Shown: piece by piece, positions 52,405 through 62,068 of the stretch
Numbering within the stretch: the first letter of the stretch is position 1
Layout of the letters: each line of letters opens with the position of its first letter
NCBI GenBank assembly: GCA_947494975.1
Contig: CANLXA010000004.1
Location: 591,001 to 655,000 of the forward strand
Length of the DNA stretch: 64,000 nucleotides
Direction: 5' to 3'
DNA from: an uncultured Roseicyclus sp.
GTDB taxonomy: Bacteria > Pseudomonadota > Alphaproteobacteria > Rhodobacterales > Rhodobacteraceae
The notes under the pieces: model-generated
Database searches by the model: none
Told to the model about the DNA's origin: nothing
What the model saw: only the letters and a program-made list of their open reading frames with translations
Made by a program: the position numbers and the translations under genes

Positions 52405-53775
52405 ATGTCCATCCCCCAATCCGGCGGCGGCCCGATCGAGCGACACGAACAATTGGCCGAGTATCTGGCCGACGGCTGCAAACCCAAGGCCGATTGGCGC
52501 ATCGGGACCGAGCATGAGAAGTTTGGCTTCTGCCGCGACACGTTGAAGCCCATCCCGTATGAGGGTGAGCGCTCCGTCAAAGCTGTGCTGGAGGGTTTGC
52601 GTGACCGTTTCGGGTGGTCGCCGGTCATGGAAGGCGGCAATATCATCGGGCTGGAAAAGGACGGCGCAAATGTCTCGTTGGAGCCCGGCGGGCAGCTGGA
52701 GCTGAGCGGTGCGCCCCTGGAGACCATCCACCAGACCTGTGACGAAGTGAACGAACACCTGCGCCAGGTGCGCGAAGTGGCCGACATCATCGGCGTGGAT
52801 TTCATCGGCCTCGGCGCCGCCCCCATCTGGCGGCACGAGGATATGCCGCTGATGCCCAAGGGGCGCTACAAGCTGATGGACGCCTATATGCAGAAGGTCG
52901 GCACGATGGGCCGGACCATGATGCGGCGGACCTGCACGGTTCAGGTAAACCTCGACTTCGCATCCGAGGCCGACATGGTCCAGAAGATGCGCGTGGCGAT
53001 CGCGCTACAGCCTGTCGCGACGGCGCTTTTTGCCAATTCACCGTTTCTGGATGGGACGCCCAACGGGCACAAATCCTGGCGCAGCCGCGTCTGGCGCGAC
53101 CTGGATCCGGATCGCACTGGCACGGTGCCGTTTGTGTTCGAGGACGGCTTCGGGTTCGAGCGTTGGGTCGAATACGCGCTCGATGTGCCGATGTATTTTG
53201 TCTATCGCGACGGCGTTTATCACGACGCGTTGGGAATGAGTTTCCGCGATTTTCTGAAGGGAGAGCTTCCGGCGCTTCCCGGTGAGATGCCGACGCTCAG
53301 CGATTGGGCCGATCACCTGACGACGATCTTCCCGGAAGCCCGCGTCAAGAAGTTCATCGAAATGCGTGGTGCCGACGGGGGGCCATGGCGCAGGCTCTGC
53401 GCGCTGCCCGCCCTTTGGGTGGGGCTGATGTATGATCAGGGCGCGCTCGATGCGGCTTGGGATCTATGCAAGGGTTTCGACGCGGAGACCCGCGATGACA
53501 TGCGGGTTCAGGCCTCGGTGCGCGGTCTGGACGCCGTCGTGGGCAGCTACAAGATGATCGATCTCGCCCGCGAGGTTCTGGCCATCGCGGAAATGGGCCT
53601 CAAGGCGCGCGGCATGCCTGGCGCGGGGGGCCTTGTGCCGGATGAGACGCATTTCCTCAACGCGCTGAAAGACAGTGTCGAGACGGGCCAGGTGCCCGCC
53701 GACGAGTTGCTCGAGAAATACCGGGGCGAATGGGCCGGAGATCTGAGCCGCATCTACGCGGAGTTTTCGTATTGA
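52405..53775 (+). CDS. gshA: Glutamate--cysteine ligase (plant/alphaproteobacterial type)
   Basis: The 456-residue enzyme is of the plant-like GCS2/GshA class. Recognisable segments are WRIGTEHEKFGF (around 30-42), LEPGGQLELSGAP (around 92-105), and TCTVQVNLDFASEADMVQKMR. It makes gamma-glutamylcysteine, the first step of glutathione synthesis. The family is redox-regulated in plants and found in many alphaproteobacteria. GAAGGAAG precedes the ATG. No gshB in the window. Confidence 0.95.
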   Translation: MSIPQSGGGPIERHEQLAEYLADGCKPKADWRIGTEHEKFGFCRDTLKPIPYEGERSVKAVLEGLRDRFGWSPVMEGGNIIGLEKDGANVSLEPGGQLELSGAPLETIHQTCDEVNEHLRQVREVADIIGVDFIGLGAAPIWRHEDMPLMPKGRYKLMDAYMQKVGTMGRTMMRRTCTVQVNLDFASEADMVQKMRVAIALQPVATALFANSPFLDGTPNGHKSWRSRVWRDLDPDRTGTVPFVFEDGFGFERWVEYALDVPMYFVYRDGVYHDALGMSFRDFLKGELPALPGEMPTLSDWADHLTTIFPEARVKKFIEMRGADGGPWRRLCALPALWVGLMYDQGALDAAWDLCKGFDAETRDDMRVQASVRGLDAVVGSYKMIDLAREVLAIAEMGLKARGMPGAGGLVPDETHFLNALKDSVETGQVPADELLEKYRGEWAGDLSRIYAEFSY

Positions 53776-53804
53776 TGTGCTGACCCGGTGCGGGCCCGGA
53801 TGGC

Positions 53805-54503
53805 TTACGCGCCTTCCGGGCGTTGGATCGAAGGTAGAACGTGGCGCTTGTAGTAGTCGCGTGCCGCGGCCTTGCGGGCCTCATCCGACCGATCCCGCCG
53901 TGCACCCATGACGGGTGCCGCGAAGGCCGGGTGGGACGGCTCAACCTCCTTACGGTTCTTGATCGGATCGCCACCAAACCGGTTCGGACCGTGGGTGCCG
54001 GGTAGGCAGAGCCAGACGAAAAACCAGATCGACGCAATAAGGACCGGAACGATTGTCACGGCCATGGACACCATGGCGCCGCCAGCGCTCCCCGAGGCTG
54101 CGGAGGCCCCCATCAGGATACCGCCGCCAAACCCGGATACAAGCCCGACCAGCGACGGCATGAAGATCCGCCAGCCGCTCCGGTCCGTATCGTGCAGGCG
54201 ACGGACGGTGAGGGAGAGGTTCGGAAGAACGATTAGAAGCAGATACCCGACAAGAATTGGGAGTTCGTATCCTGCAATCAGCGTCCGGAAATAGGCTTCT
54301 GCCGCAACCGGGTCTTGCAAGCTCCGGGCAAAGGCGGGATCAGCCTCCGCCATCCGGGCAAGCTGCGCGCCCGCCCAACCGCCGACGCCCGCACCGATTG
54401 CTATCTGCCACAGAGAGAACCACCAGAACTCCGCGCGACGCGAGCGGCCGGAGAAATTGAACATCCTGAAATAGCCGAGCGCGACTGCCTTGATTGGCCC
54501 CAT
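53805..54503 (-). CDS. DUF805 family membrane protein
   Basis: A 232-residue protein with the DUF805 pattern: MGPIKAVALGYFRMFNFSGRSRRAEFWWF at the N-terminus, about four helices, and the RRLHDTDRSGW motif near residue 110. It is larger than the paralogue at 54670-55035 owing to a C-terminal extension of about 75 charged residues (ARRDRSDEARKAAARDYYKR). The role of DUF805 proteins is unknown. The chosen ATG gives a normal N-terminus; a start 45 bases upstream is also in frame. Confidence 0.85.
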   Translation of the reverse strand: MGPIKAVALGYFRMFNFSGRSRRAEFWWFSLWQIAIGAGVGGWAGAQLARMAEADPAFARSLQDPVAAEAYFRTLIAGYELPILVGYLLLIVLPNLSLTVRRLHDTDRSGWRIFMPSLVGLVSGFGGGILMGASAASGSAGGAMVSMAVTIVPVLIASIWFFVWLCLPGTHGPNRFGGDPIKNRKEVEPSHPAFAAPVMGARRDRSDEARKAAARDYYKRHVLPSIQRPEGA

Positions 54504-54618
54504 GATCCCATCATCCCTTTCTGGCGGTTGGAACGTGATGAAAGGCACACTTGCTCGAAATTACGCCGAGGATGCGGCGATAGCGGGACGAACTCGGGAG
54601 AATTTGCGGCAAAAATAT

Positions 54619-54646
54619 AACGGCCTGCCGCATAGGGCAGGCCGTT
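54619..54646 (-). terminator. Rho-independent terminator after DUF805 gene
   Basis: A perfect 11-base stem AACGGCCTGCC / GGCAGGCCGTT with a 6-base loop. Read on the minus strand it is followed by ATATTTTTGC, so it ends the transcript of the small DUF805 gene. Confidence 0.85.
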
Positions 54647-54669
54647 CCGGTTTCAGATGTGAATGGCGA

Positions 54670-55035
54670 TCAGGCCATGGCGGGCGCGTCGTAGGGATCC
54701 GCGCCGTATTCGTTGGGGCCCACGGTGCCGCGCTGAACGAACCAGTAGATGAACAGGATGAAGCCAACGAGTGGGATCAAAAAGATCAAGATCCACCAGC
54801 CCGACCGGCCAGTGTCGTGCATTCGACGAACGGAGACGGCGAGCGACGGAATGATCAGGCCCAGCATGATGACAGCGGAAAGGATCGGAATACCTATGGC
54901 CGCATCCACGACCGACGCCACCACGTAGCAGATCATCGTGAACAGATAAAACCACCAATACTCTGAGCGGCGCGCACGGCCGGAGAAATTGGCGTAATTC
55001 GCAAAGACATGCTTAACTGCCGTCATGAAATCCAT
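54670..55035 (-). CDS. DUF805 family membrane protein (short)
   Basis: A 121-residue DUF805 protein with about four helices, N-terminal FANYANFSGRARRSEYWWFYLF and the RRMHDTGRSGWW loop near residue 70, followed by GTVGPNEYGADPY. It is a tandem paralogue of the next leftward gene. GGACACTTCTTATGG precedes the start (reverse complement), giving a GAAAGGACAC Shine-Dalgarno. A terminator follows. Function unknown. Confidence 0.85.
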   Translation of the reverse strand: MDFMTAVKHVFANYANFSGRARRSEYWWFYLFTMICYVVASVVDAAIGIPILSAVIMLGLIIPSLAVSVRRMHDTGRSGWWILIFLIPLVGFILFIYWFVQRGTVGPNEYGADPYDAPAMA

Positions 55036-55495
55036 AAGAAGTGTCCTTTCAGGGGTCCGGTATTATCGTGTGACGGGGACGCATTTGATCCGCGCAAATC
55101 ATGCAGATCTGGCCTCCGTTCGCGGACACATTCGCGTGAGACATGCGGGAAATCAACGATTTTAAGGCTCGGGTAAGGAAACCCGCCGGTGTGGGACACC
55201 AAAGGAGAATGGCATCGGTCGCCGGTTCGGCGGCATTCCACAAGCCACTGATAAACCAAACATATCTCAGTTCATAGTGTCGTAGAAGCGGCGAACGCGC
55301 CACCTGTGTTCGGCCTCGGCGCCGCTCTTGTCTCCGTCAGTTTGCGGCGCGTCCGGTGCGACCGGTGATGTCGAGGATCTAAGGGTAGCCGCATCAAATT
55401 GCCTGTCCGGGGGACATGAAGTTGCCCCAAGTTTCGAGCGGCCAGGGCTACAAAACGCAGGACGTGGAATGTTGGCTATACGCCCGGGGGGATGG
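55036..55495. other. Non-coding region between DUF805 gene and plsY
   Basis: About 460 bases. No gene, tRNA or repeat could be supported. It must contain the promoter of the leftward DUF805 gene. The plsY operon ends at its right edge; no strong terminator was seen there. Confidence 0.4.
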
Positions 55496-56107
55496 TCAGG
55501 TCTTGCTGCCGATCCTGGGCTCTTCGCCCCTCATCAGGCGCGCGATGTTCTCGTGGTGGCGTGCCAGGATCAGGACGGTGAGGGCGATGCAGAACAGCGT
55601 GGCGTCCGGTCGGCCCAGAAGGATCGCGGCGACGGGGCTCAGGATTGCCGCGACCAGTGCCGCCAGCGACGAGATACGGAAAAGCGCTGCCGTCACCGCC
55701 CATGTCGCGCAGGCTGCAAGGCCCAGGGGCCAGGCCAGCGCCAGCAAGGTGCCCAGGAACGTCGCCACGCCTTTGCCGCCCTTGAAACGCAGGTAGATCG
55801 GGTAGCAATGACCAAGGAAGGCGGCCACGCCCGCCACCTGCGCCGCGTCCTCCGCCAGCAGAGCCCGTGCAACCAGAACAGCAATCGCGCCTTTGCCCGC
55901 GTCCAGAACAAGCGTCAGAAACGCGGCCGGTTTGTTCCCGGTGCGCAACACGTTTGTGGCCCCGATATTGCCCGAGCCCACTTGCCGCAGGTCGCCGAGG
56001 TCAAAGGCCCGCGCCATCACGATGCCGAACGGAATGGAGCCAAGCGCATAGGCCGCGATTGCCGTGAGCGCCAGTAGCGGCCAGGCCGTTTCGATGGCGG
56101 GGATCAT
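55496..56107 (-). CDS. plsY: Glycerol-3-phosphate acyltransferase PlsY
   Basis: The 203-residue membrane enzyme has the three PlsY motifs: GSIPFGI, GSGNIGATNVLRTGNK and FKGGKGVAT, plus a later HHENIARL. About five helices. It transfers an acyl group from acyl-phosphate to glycerol-3-phosphate in phospholipid synthesis. The start overlaps the pyrC-like stop by four bases; it is the last gene in a five-gene operon started by pyrB. Confidence 0.95.
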   Translation of the reverse strand: MIPAIETAWPLLALTAIAAYALGSIPFGIVMARAFDLGDLRQVGSGNIGATNVLRTGNKPAAFLTLVLDAGKGAIAVLVARALLAEDAAQVAGVAAFLGHCYPIYLRFKGGKGVATFLGTLLALAWPLGLAACATWAVTAALFRISSLAALVAAILSPVAAILLGRPDATLFCIALTVLILARHHENIARLMRGEEPRIGSKT

Positions 56108-57375
56108 GAAATGCCTCCGTAGATGCGTTCACCGCCCACCCAGGTCCCCAGAACCCGTCCTTGCATTCGCGCCAGATCGAAGGGCGTGTTTTTGGATTTC
56201 GATTGCAGCTTGGCGCGGTCCAGAACAAACGGCGCGTCGGGGTCGAACAGCACAAGGTCGGCAGGGGCGCCGGGCGCCAATCGGCCCGAGGCCTGGCCAA
56301 ACCGCCTTGCGGGGTTCAGGGACATGACGCGGAACAGGTCCGCAAGGCTCAGCTGCCCGGAATGGAACAGGCGCAGGGCGGCCGGCAGCAACGTTTCCAA
56401 GCCCACCGCGCCGCTCGCCGCCGCCTCGAATGGGAGGCGCTTGCTTTCCTCGTCCTGCGGCGTGTGCATCGAACAGATCACATCAATCGTGCCGTCACGC
56501 ACAGCCTCGACCATGGCCATGCGATCATCTTCCGACCTGAGCGGGGGCTTCAGCTTGAAGAAGGTCCGGTAATCGCCCACGTCCAGTTCGTTCAACGTCA
56601 GGTGATGGATGGACACGCCCGCCGTCACGTCCAGGCCGGCGAGTTTCGCGCGGGTCAAAGCGGGCAGAGCGGCTGCGGTAGAAATCTGATCGGCGTGATA
56701 GGCCACGCCCGTCATCTCTGCCAAAGCCAGATCCCGCTCCAGTCCCATCCGCTCCGCCATCGGCGAGACCGCCGGAAGCCCCCGAAGCGAGGCGAATTTG
56801 CCGGATGTGACAGTTGCACCGGCGCTCAGTATCGGTTCCTGCGGGTGGCCCACGATCAATGCGCCGAGGGACCGCGCGTAGGTCATGCAGCGGCTCAGCA
56901 CCTTGGTGTCACCCAAAACGGCATCCCCATCCGAAAAAGCCACCGCACCGGCATCGCGCAGAAACCCGATCTCGACCATTTCGCGGCCTTCCCGCGCCTT
57001 GGTCAGAGCGGCCATCGGCGCGACCCGTACCTGCGCATGATCCCGCGCACGGCGGGTCACGAATTCCAGAACTTCAGGCGTGTCGATGGGGGTGGTCGTG
57101 TCGGGCCGGGTGATTATCGTGGTCACACCGCCCGCTGCCGCCGCCAGCCCTGCGGTGCGGAAGCTTTCCTTATGCCGCTCGCCCGGTTCGCCCACCTTGA
57201 CGCCGACATCCACGATGCCCGGAGCAAGGCAGGCGCCGTTGCAATCCAGTCCGCCGGCGCGCGAGCCTTCGCCGATTTCTGCAATTATCCCGCCTTCCAC
57301 CCGGATCCATCCAGACGTCTCGGTACCTGCTTCGGGGTCGATCAGGCGGGCATTGTGCAGCAGCGCGTTTGTCAT
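56104..57375 (-). CDS. pyrC: Dihydroorotase-like protein lacking catalytic histidines (PyrC')
   Basis: A 423-residue protein of the type I dihydroorotase family. The metal-binding motif normally DxHxH reads DVGVKVGEPG (Asp56, Gly58, Lys60), so both histidines are absent. GHPQEP, SIHHLTLNE and ICSMHTPQ also deviate from the active forms. Similar non-catalytic PyrC' (PyrX) proteins support PyrB assembly in Pseudomonas. With pyrB in the same operon, that structural role is more likely than catalysis. An active dihydroorotase must be elsewhere. Overlaps plsY and the bPH gene by four bases each. Confidence 0.88.
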   Translation of the reverse strand: MTNALLHNARLIDPEAGTETSGWIRVEGGIIAEIGEGSRAGGLDCNGACLAPGIVDVGVKVGEPGERHKESFRTAGLAAAAGGVTTIITRPDTTTPIDTPEVLEFVTRRARDHAQVRVAPMAALTKAREGREMVEIGFLRDAGAVAFSDGDAVLGDTKVLSRCMTYARSLGALIVGHPQEPILSAGATVTSGKFASLRGLPAVSPMAERMGLERDLALAEMTGVAYHADQISTAAALPALTRAKLAGLDVTAGVSIHHLTLNELDVGDYRTFFKLKPPLRSEDDRMAMVEAVRDGTIDVICSMHTPQDEESKRLPFEAAASGAVGLETLLPAALRLFHSGQLSLADLFRVMSLNPARRFGQASGRLAPGAPADLVLFDPDAPFVLDRAKLQSKSKNTPFDLARMQGRVLGTWVGGERIYGGIS

Positions 57376-57956
57376 GCCTCACCCCTGTCCTGCCGATCCT
57401 GAAAATTCAAGGCCCCACGTGCCTCTCGGATCTTGGCAAAAACCTGCCGCGCTTGCGGGATGGCGACAAAACCGATGCGCCGGGGCACATGTGCGCCTTG
57501 TCCGGCTGGGGTTGGATGTTCGCCAAACCAGATGCTGCCGATCAGGGTGTCTTCCAGTTCCAGGAACGGCATGTCGCGGATCAGATAGGCGGCCAGCTTG
57601 CGCCGCCCGAAGGCGTTGCTTGCAATGAAGGCCGTGCGGTCTGTCAGCGTGTACCAGGTGGTGGAGCGCATATAGGCGTCCATGATCACGTGCCCGACAA
57701 GCAGGTAGATCCCGATCAGCAGGAAGGGCAGCCCGAAGACCGGGAACAGGTTGAACGGAAACACGAACCCAGGCCCCGAGCCGATGATCGATGACGCGAT
57801 CGACATCCAGACAATGGCAAAGCCGGTGATGATCAGGCCGAACACCCCCTGAAAGCCCACGATGTTACGCCAGACCACGCGGCCGTCCGGGCGCCCCTGC
57901 CAGAGGATGGTTTCACCTTCATCCAGCAGGCCATCCCACCCGTCCCTCGCCGTCAC
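57372..57956 (-). CDS. bPH-like domain membrane protein 2
   Basis: A 194-residue protein. The N-terminal GLLDEGETILWQGRPDG is a typical opening of bacterial PH-domain proteins. Two hydrophobic segments (about 30-55 and 65-90) and then a beta-rich domain (STTWYTLTDRTAFIASNAFGRRKLAAYL) follow. It starts with GTG in the upstream stop (GTGA) and ends inside the pyrC' start (ATGA). Function unknown; it may be related to the preceding gene's product. Confidence 0.75.
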   Translation of the reverse strand: MTARDGWDGLLDEGETILWQGRPDGRVVWRNIVGFQGVFGLIITGFAIVWMSIASSIIGSGPGFVFPFNLFPVFGLPFLLIGIYLLVGHVIMDAYMRSTTWYTLTDRTAFIASNAFGRRKLAAYLIRDMPFLELEDTLIGSIWFGEHPTPAGQGAHVPRRIGFVAIPQARQVFAKIREARGALNFQDRQDRGEA

Positions 57957-58396
57957 GACCGCGCATCCTCGATGGCGGCGCGTACGCGATCCGTCGCGGC
58001 TTGGTTCTTGATCAGGTGTTTGTCGCCGCCTTTGGTGATGATCTGCACCATCGACCAGATCGTCCGAACCTCGGCAATCTCGTCGAGGTCTATCGCCCGC
58101 CCGCCGGGGCCCAATAGCCGCTGATCCGTCAGATCCCACTGCTGTTTCAGCTCGTCCGACGCCAGATAGAACGCCCGTACCGCGATGGCGAAAAGCCCGC
58201 CGACGGCACCGGTCCAGACATGGGGGTTCCCGATCGCCCACAGGATCGCCATGCCCGCGGCCATCGCAATCGCCGCCAGCCACGCATTCATCCGCCAGTA
58301 TGTCGGCGGATCAGCGTGGAATTCCGTGATCACGTGTTCATCTTCGCGTAGGGGCGTGGTCGGCGTGGAGGCGGTGTATGTGCCCGTCGGGTCCAT
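57953..58396 (-). CDS. bPH-like domain membrane protein 1
   Basis: A 147-residue protein with two helices (about 40-58 and 62-80) followed by a PH-like beta domain (WDLTDQRLLGPGGRAIDLDEIAEVRTI). ATG 58396 forms TGATG with the upstream stop and was preferred to an ATG 9 bases earlier. It is probably a partner of the next gene. Both lie between pyrB and pyrC', an arrangement that suggests a link to the membrane rather than to pyrimidine chemistry. Confidence 0.72.
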   Translation of the reverse strand: MDPTGTYTASTPTTPLREDEHVITEFHADPPTYWRMNAWLAAIAMAAGMAILWAIGNPHVWTGAVGGLFAIAVRAFYLASDELKQQWDLTDQRLLGPGGRAIDLDEIAEVRTIWSMVQIITKGGDKHLIKNQAATDRVRAAIEDARS

Positions 58397-58908
58397 CAGG
58401 CCCAACCGATGAAGATCGCCAATGCGGCAAAGATCACAACGGCCAGAAGGGCAAAGAAGGCGATGGGCGGCGTGCCCTCGCGCTCCGCCGGAAGTGGTGT
58501 CGGCGCGGGCGGGGCTGGAGTGGTGTCGGCCTTGGGCAAGGAGGCCACATGGTCGGCCTGCGCCAGGGCAATTGTGGCCACCGAGGTCAGCTGCGCGCCC
58601 GGGCTCGGCTGTGCTGGCATGGCCGTGTCGGGCACCAGCAAGATCGCACCTTCGAGCGCGTCCAATCGCCCCTGCACATCCCCAGGAGTCGCCTCGTCAG
58701 GGGAAAATGCCAGTTGGATGTAGTCGGACAGCGCCATGCCCCCGAGCTCGGAGAGCGGGAACAACTCGATCCGGTCGGTGTCCAACGTCTCGACTCCCAA
58801 CCACTCCGCCAATGGCGGCAGATCCGGCGCTTCGCCCTTCTGGCGGGTCAGGTTGGTGTGGGAGATCGTGACGGGTTCGTTGACGGCGAAGACGTGGAGG
58901 TGGGTCAT
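58396..58908 (-). CDS. Hypothetical tail-anchored protein after pyrB
   Basis: A 170-residue protein with a soluble N-terminal domain (about 1-120), a Pro-rich linker ([20 protein letters not shown]) and one C-terminal transmembrane helix (about 149-168), so it is probably tail-anchored in the inner membrane. No family recognised. It overlaps pyrB by four bases and abuts the bPH genes, which suggests one membrane-associated assembly. Confidence 0.75.
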   Translation of the reverse strand: MTHLHVFAVNEPVTISHTNLTRQKGEAPDLPPLAEWLGVETLDTDRIELFPLSELGGMALSDYIQLAFSPDEATPGDVQGRLDALEGAILLVPDTAMPAQPSPGAQLTSVATIALAQADHVASLPKADTTPAPPAPTPLPAEREGTPPIAFFALLAVVIFAALAIFIGWA

Positions 58909-59849
58909 GCCGCCGCCCGCCGTTCCCGCAAGTTCTCCGCCAGCAATTCCATCGCGGCCATGCGCACTGCGACGCCCATTTCCACCTGCTCCTGTATGAC
59001 GCTTCTGTTGATGTCGTCGGCCAGCACACCGTCGATTTCCACACCGCGGTTCATTGGCCCAGGGTGCATAATGATCGCGTCATCCTTGGCCGCGCTCAAC
59101 TTCTGCGCATCCAGCCCGTAGCGATGGTAGTATTCCCGTTCGGACGGGATAAACGCGCCGTCCATGCGCTCTTTCTGGAGCCGCAGCATCATGACGACGT
59201 CGCAGCCTTCGAGGCCCTTTGACATATCGTCGTAGACCTCTACACCCCAGTCGGCCACGCCCGACGGCATCAAGGTTGGCGGCCCGATCAGGCGGATGCG
59301 GTTTTCCATCTTGCCGAGCAGAAGGATGTTGGACCGCGCGACGCGGGAATGAGCGATGTCACCGCAGATCGCTATGTTCAGGCGGTGGAGGCGCCCCTTG
59401 GCGCGGCGGATCGTGAGCGCATCCAGGAGCGCCTGCGTGGGATGCTCGTGCCGCCCGTCGCCCGCGTTCAGAACGGCGCAGTTCACCTTTTCGGCCAACA
59501 GCTTCACCGCCCCGGATTGTGGGTGGCGCACCACCAAGAGATCGGGATGCATCGCGTTGAGGGTCAGCGCCGTATCGATCAGCGTTTCGCCCTTCTTCAC
59601 CGAAGATGTCTGCATCGCCATGTTCATCACATCCGCGCCAAGCCGCTTGCCGGCGATCTCGAAACTCGCCTGGGTCCGCGTCGAATTCTCGAAGAACATG
59701 TTGATCTGGGTGAGGCCCTTGAGTGGCTCCCCGTGCACCCGATCCCCGCGCTCGGCCTCGGCATGGACATTTGCCCGGTCCAGAAGCGTCGTGATCTCAG
59801 GCGGCGACAGCTCTTCAATGCCCAGAAGATGCGGTTGATCGAATGCCAT
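58905..59849 (-). CDS. pyrB: Aspartate carbamoyltransferase catalytic subunit
   Basis: The 314-residue enzyme has the carbamoyl-phosphate loop [13 protein letters not shown] (about 52-64), [17 protein letters not shown] (about 130-146), and MRLQKERM with [11 protein letters not shown] near the C-terminus. It makes carbamoyl-aspartate in pyrimidine synthesis. The ATG ending at 59849 follows AAAGGGCGCG (reverse strand) and begins the fold; a longer in-frame reading overlaps the next gene. First gene of the operon ending in plsY. Confidence 0.95.
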   Translation of the reverse strand: MAFDQPHLLGIEELSPPEITTLLDRANVHAEAERGDRVHGEPLKGLTQINMFFENSTRTQASFEIAGKRLGADVMNMAMQTSSVKKGETLIDTALTLNAMHPDLLVVRHPQSGAVKLLAEKVNCAVLNAGDGRHEHPTQALLDALTIRRAKGRLHRLNIAICGDIAHSRVARSNILLLGKMENRIRLIGPPTLMPSGVADWGVEVYDDMSKGLEGCDVVMMLRLQKERMDGAFIPSEREYYHRYGLDAQKLSAAKDDAIIMHPGPMNRGVEIDGVLADDINRSVIQEQVEMGVAVRMAAMELLAENLRERRAAA

Positions 59850-59908
59850 TGGCGCGCCCTTTCGATGGTTCCCGGTATATAGGTCCGGAGGGTTGGAGGC
59901 GGCAAGGC

Positions 59909-60367
59909 TTAGGGCTTGGTGATCCACGCGGTGATCTCCAGCGCATCGCGATTGCGATGGCGATAGGTGTAAAGGTGGCGAGCCACACGCACCATGTAGG
60001 GGGTCAGCAGCCCGCTATTGATGATGATCCGGTCAGTCCAGATACAGCCTTCGGGGGCCGGTTCCACCGTCAAGGTGTGATCCCATTGCTGGATCGCGCG
60101 GCCCTGTTCGCGGCTCAGCATCAGGCGCTCGGCGGGATCCAGACGCTCCACGTGAATGCGGTAATGGGGGTTGTGCATCCAGCCCCAGACCGTCACGTAG
60201 GTCTCGTAGGTTTCGCCTTGCTCAAACGATCCGCTGGGAAGGCCCTTGTAGGTGGCAAGCCCTTCGGTCGCCTCAACCATCGCGTCGAAATCAATGGCTT
60301 CGGCAAAGACCGTATCGGGGTCTTTGGCGAAGGAGGCGGCGACGGTCAGAATACGGGTAAAAGGCAT
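59909..60367 (-). CDS. SRPBCC/START-like domain protein
   Basis: A 152-residue protein with a probable helix-grip fold. Visible features are an N-terminal strand-helix ([23 protein letters not shown]), a central [17 protein letters not shown], and a C-terminal helix with [13 protein letters not shown]. It most resembles polyketide cyclase/SRPBCC proteins, which bind hydrophobic ligands. No signal peptide. It is upstream of pyrB on the same strand (60 bases apart) and divergent from the uracil-DNA glycosylase gene. Confidence 0.75.
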   Translation of the reverse strand: MPFTRILTVAASFAKDPDTVFAEAIDFDAMVEATEGLATYKGLPSGSFEQGETYETYVTVWGWMHNPHYRIHVERLDPAERLMLSREQGRAIQQWDHTLTVEPAPEGCIWTDRIIINSGLLTPYMVRVARHLYTYRHRNRDALEITAWITKP

Positions 60368-60659
60368 GATCTTCAGATGACAGGAACGGTTTCGCCGGGC
60401 AAGGGCTTGTGCCGCTCGATCTGCACCTTGATGTCGCGCGTCCGCCACCTGTGATGCCCGGCGTTCTTGATGGAATGGGTGATCCTCAAGGCAATATGCC
60501 CCGGAAGCGGGGCTCGTTATCTCAGGCCGGTTGGTCCACGGGCGTCCGCTGCCGTCTTGAATGCGGCGCGTCAGGCAGCGAGCGGCAGTTGTCATCACGA
60601 TGAGGGCCCGGACATGCCGCCCCTTTTCGTCGGTGCCGATCCCGCCTAACTTGGACCCG

Positions 60660-61451
60660 ATGAATGCGGAGCTGACATATGACGATGCGCTGGCCGCACT
60701 GGCCTGGCAGGTCGAGCTTGGGGCCGATGAGGCTTTGCTGGATGTTTCCGTTGACCGGTTCGATCTGCCCGCGCCCAAGCCCGTCGCAAAACCGGCGCCC
60801 ACCCCTATCACCGCTGCCGCACCGGTCCAGCATGCCATGCCGGATGTGGATGCCGTTGCCATCGCCCGTCAACTGGCCGAAAGCGCCGGATCGCTCGAGA
60901 CGTTGCATGCCGCGATGGAGGCGTTCGAGCATTGCGACCTGAAGCGCGGGGCGCGGAATTTCGTCTTCTGTGATGGCCATGCCACGGCCCGGGTTATGGT
61001 GGTGGGCGAGGCGCCGGGCCGGGATGAGGATCAGCAAGGCAAGCCTTTCGTCGGTCGGGCCGGGCAGCTTCTCGACAAGATGTTCGCGGCCATCGGTCTG
61101 GATCGGCAGGTGGACGGTGCGGACGGCCTCTATATCACCAACATGCTGCCGTGGCGCCCCCCGCAGAACCGCGATCCGAAACCGGAAGAGATGGCGATGC
61201 TCACGCCCTTTGTCCGCCGCCATATTGAGCTTGCGGAGCCGGAGATCATCGTCCTGATGGGCAACCATGCCTGCGCCGGATTGCTGGGCAGGCGCGGCAT
61301 CACCCGGATGCGCGGACATTGGGAAGATGTGCTGGGCCGCCCTGCCATCCCGATGTTTCACCCGGCCTACCTGCTGCGCAACCCGGCGGCGAAACGCGAG
61401 GCCTGGGCTGATCTGCTGTCGATCAAGGCGCGGTTGGAGGCGGCGCCGTGA
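60660..61451 (+). CDS. Uracil-DNA glycosylase (family 4-like)
   Basis: The 263-residue protein has an N-terminal extension of about 80 Pro/Ala-rich residues and a catalytic UDG superfamily domain. Motif 1 is VVGEAPGRDEDQQGKPFVGRAGQLL and motif 2 is MFHPAYLL. The N-terminal cysteines near CDLKRGARNFVFCDG may belong to an iron-sulfur cluster as in family 4. It excises uracil from DNA. The ATG at 60660 begins the protein proper; an in-frame ATG 99 bases upstream is less likely. Overlaps the LysE gene (GTGA). Confidence 0.92.
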   Translation: MNAELTYDDALAALAWQVELGADEALLDVSVDRFDLPAPKPVAKPAPTPITAAAPVQHAMPDVDAVAIARQLAESAGSLETLHAAMEAFEHCDLKRGARNFVFCDGHATARVMVVGEAPGRDEDQQGKPFVGRAGQLLDKMFAAIGLDRQVDGADGLYITNMLPWRPPQNRDPKPEEMAMLTPFVRRHIELAEPEIIVLMGNHACAGLLGRRGITRMRGHWEDVLGRPAIPMFHPAYLLRNPAAKREAWADLLSIKARLEAAP

Positions 61452-62068
61452 TCGACCCGATTGTCTTGCTGGCCTTCATCCCTGCGGCTGTCGCGCTGAA
61501 CCTGACACCGGGGGCGGACATGATGTTCTGCCTTGCGCAGGGATTGCGGGGCGGGGCGCGGCCCGCCATCGCAGCGTCGGCCGGCATATCTTGCGGCGGG
61601 ATGGTTCATGTTACGCTGGCAGGCATCGGGCTCGGGGCGCTGGTTGCGCAATTCCCGTGGCTCTTCGGGGCGATCCGGTGGATCGGGGCAGCTTACCTGC
61701 TGTGGCTGGCATGGAAGACCCTGACAACTCCGCTGGATGCACGGGACCTCCCCGCGGCCAGCCCGCGCCGGGCCTTTCTCGACGGGATGATCGTGAACCT
61801 GTCCAATCCAAAGGTGATCTTGTTCATCCTTGCGTTTGTGCCGCAATTCGTTTCACCCGACGCGGCGGTGCTGCCGCAATTTCTGATCTTCGGTGCGGTG
61901 CTTGCGGTTGGCGGGTTCGTTATCAACGGTCTGGTCGGCGTGTTCGCCAGCGGGATCGGGCGTCGGTTCCTTCGCAACCCGACGGCGGAACGCGGTCTCC
62001 GCTATGTTTCGGCCACGGTCTTCGGGGCGCTGGCTGGACGCATTGCCTGGGAGGCCGCCCGTCCATGA
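61448..62068 (+). CDS. LysE family exporter
   Basis: The 206-residue membrane protein has six predicted helices and the LysE/RhtB N-terminus, PAAVALNLTPGADMMFCLAQGLRGGARPAI. These exporters move amino acids or their derivatives out of the cell. It begins with GTG in the UDG stop and overlaps moaB by four bases. Confidence 0.93.
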   Translation: MIDPIVLLAFIPAAVALNLTPGADMMFCLAQGLRGGARPAIAASAGISCGGMVHVTLAGIGLGALVAQFPWLFGAIRWIGAAYLLWLAWKTLTTPLDARDLPAASPRRAFLDGMIVNLSNPKVILFILAFVPQFVSPDAAVLPQFLIFGAVLAVGGFVINGLVGVFASGIGRRFLRNPTAERGLRYVSATVFGALAGRIAWEAARP

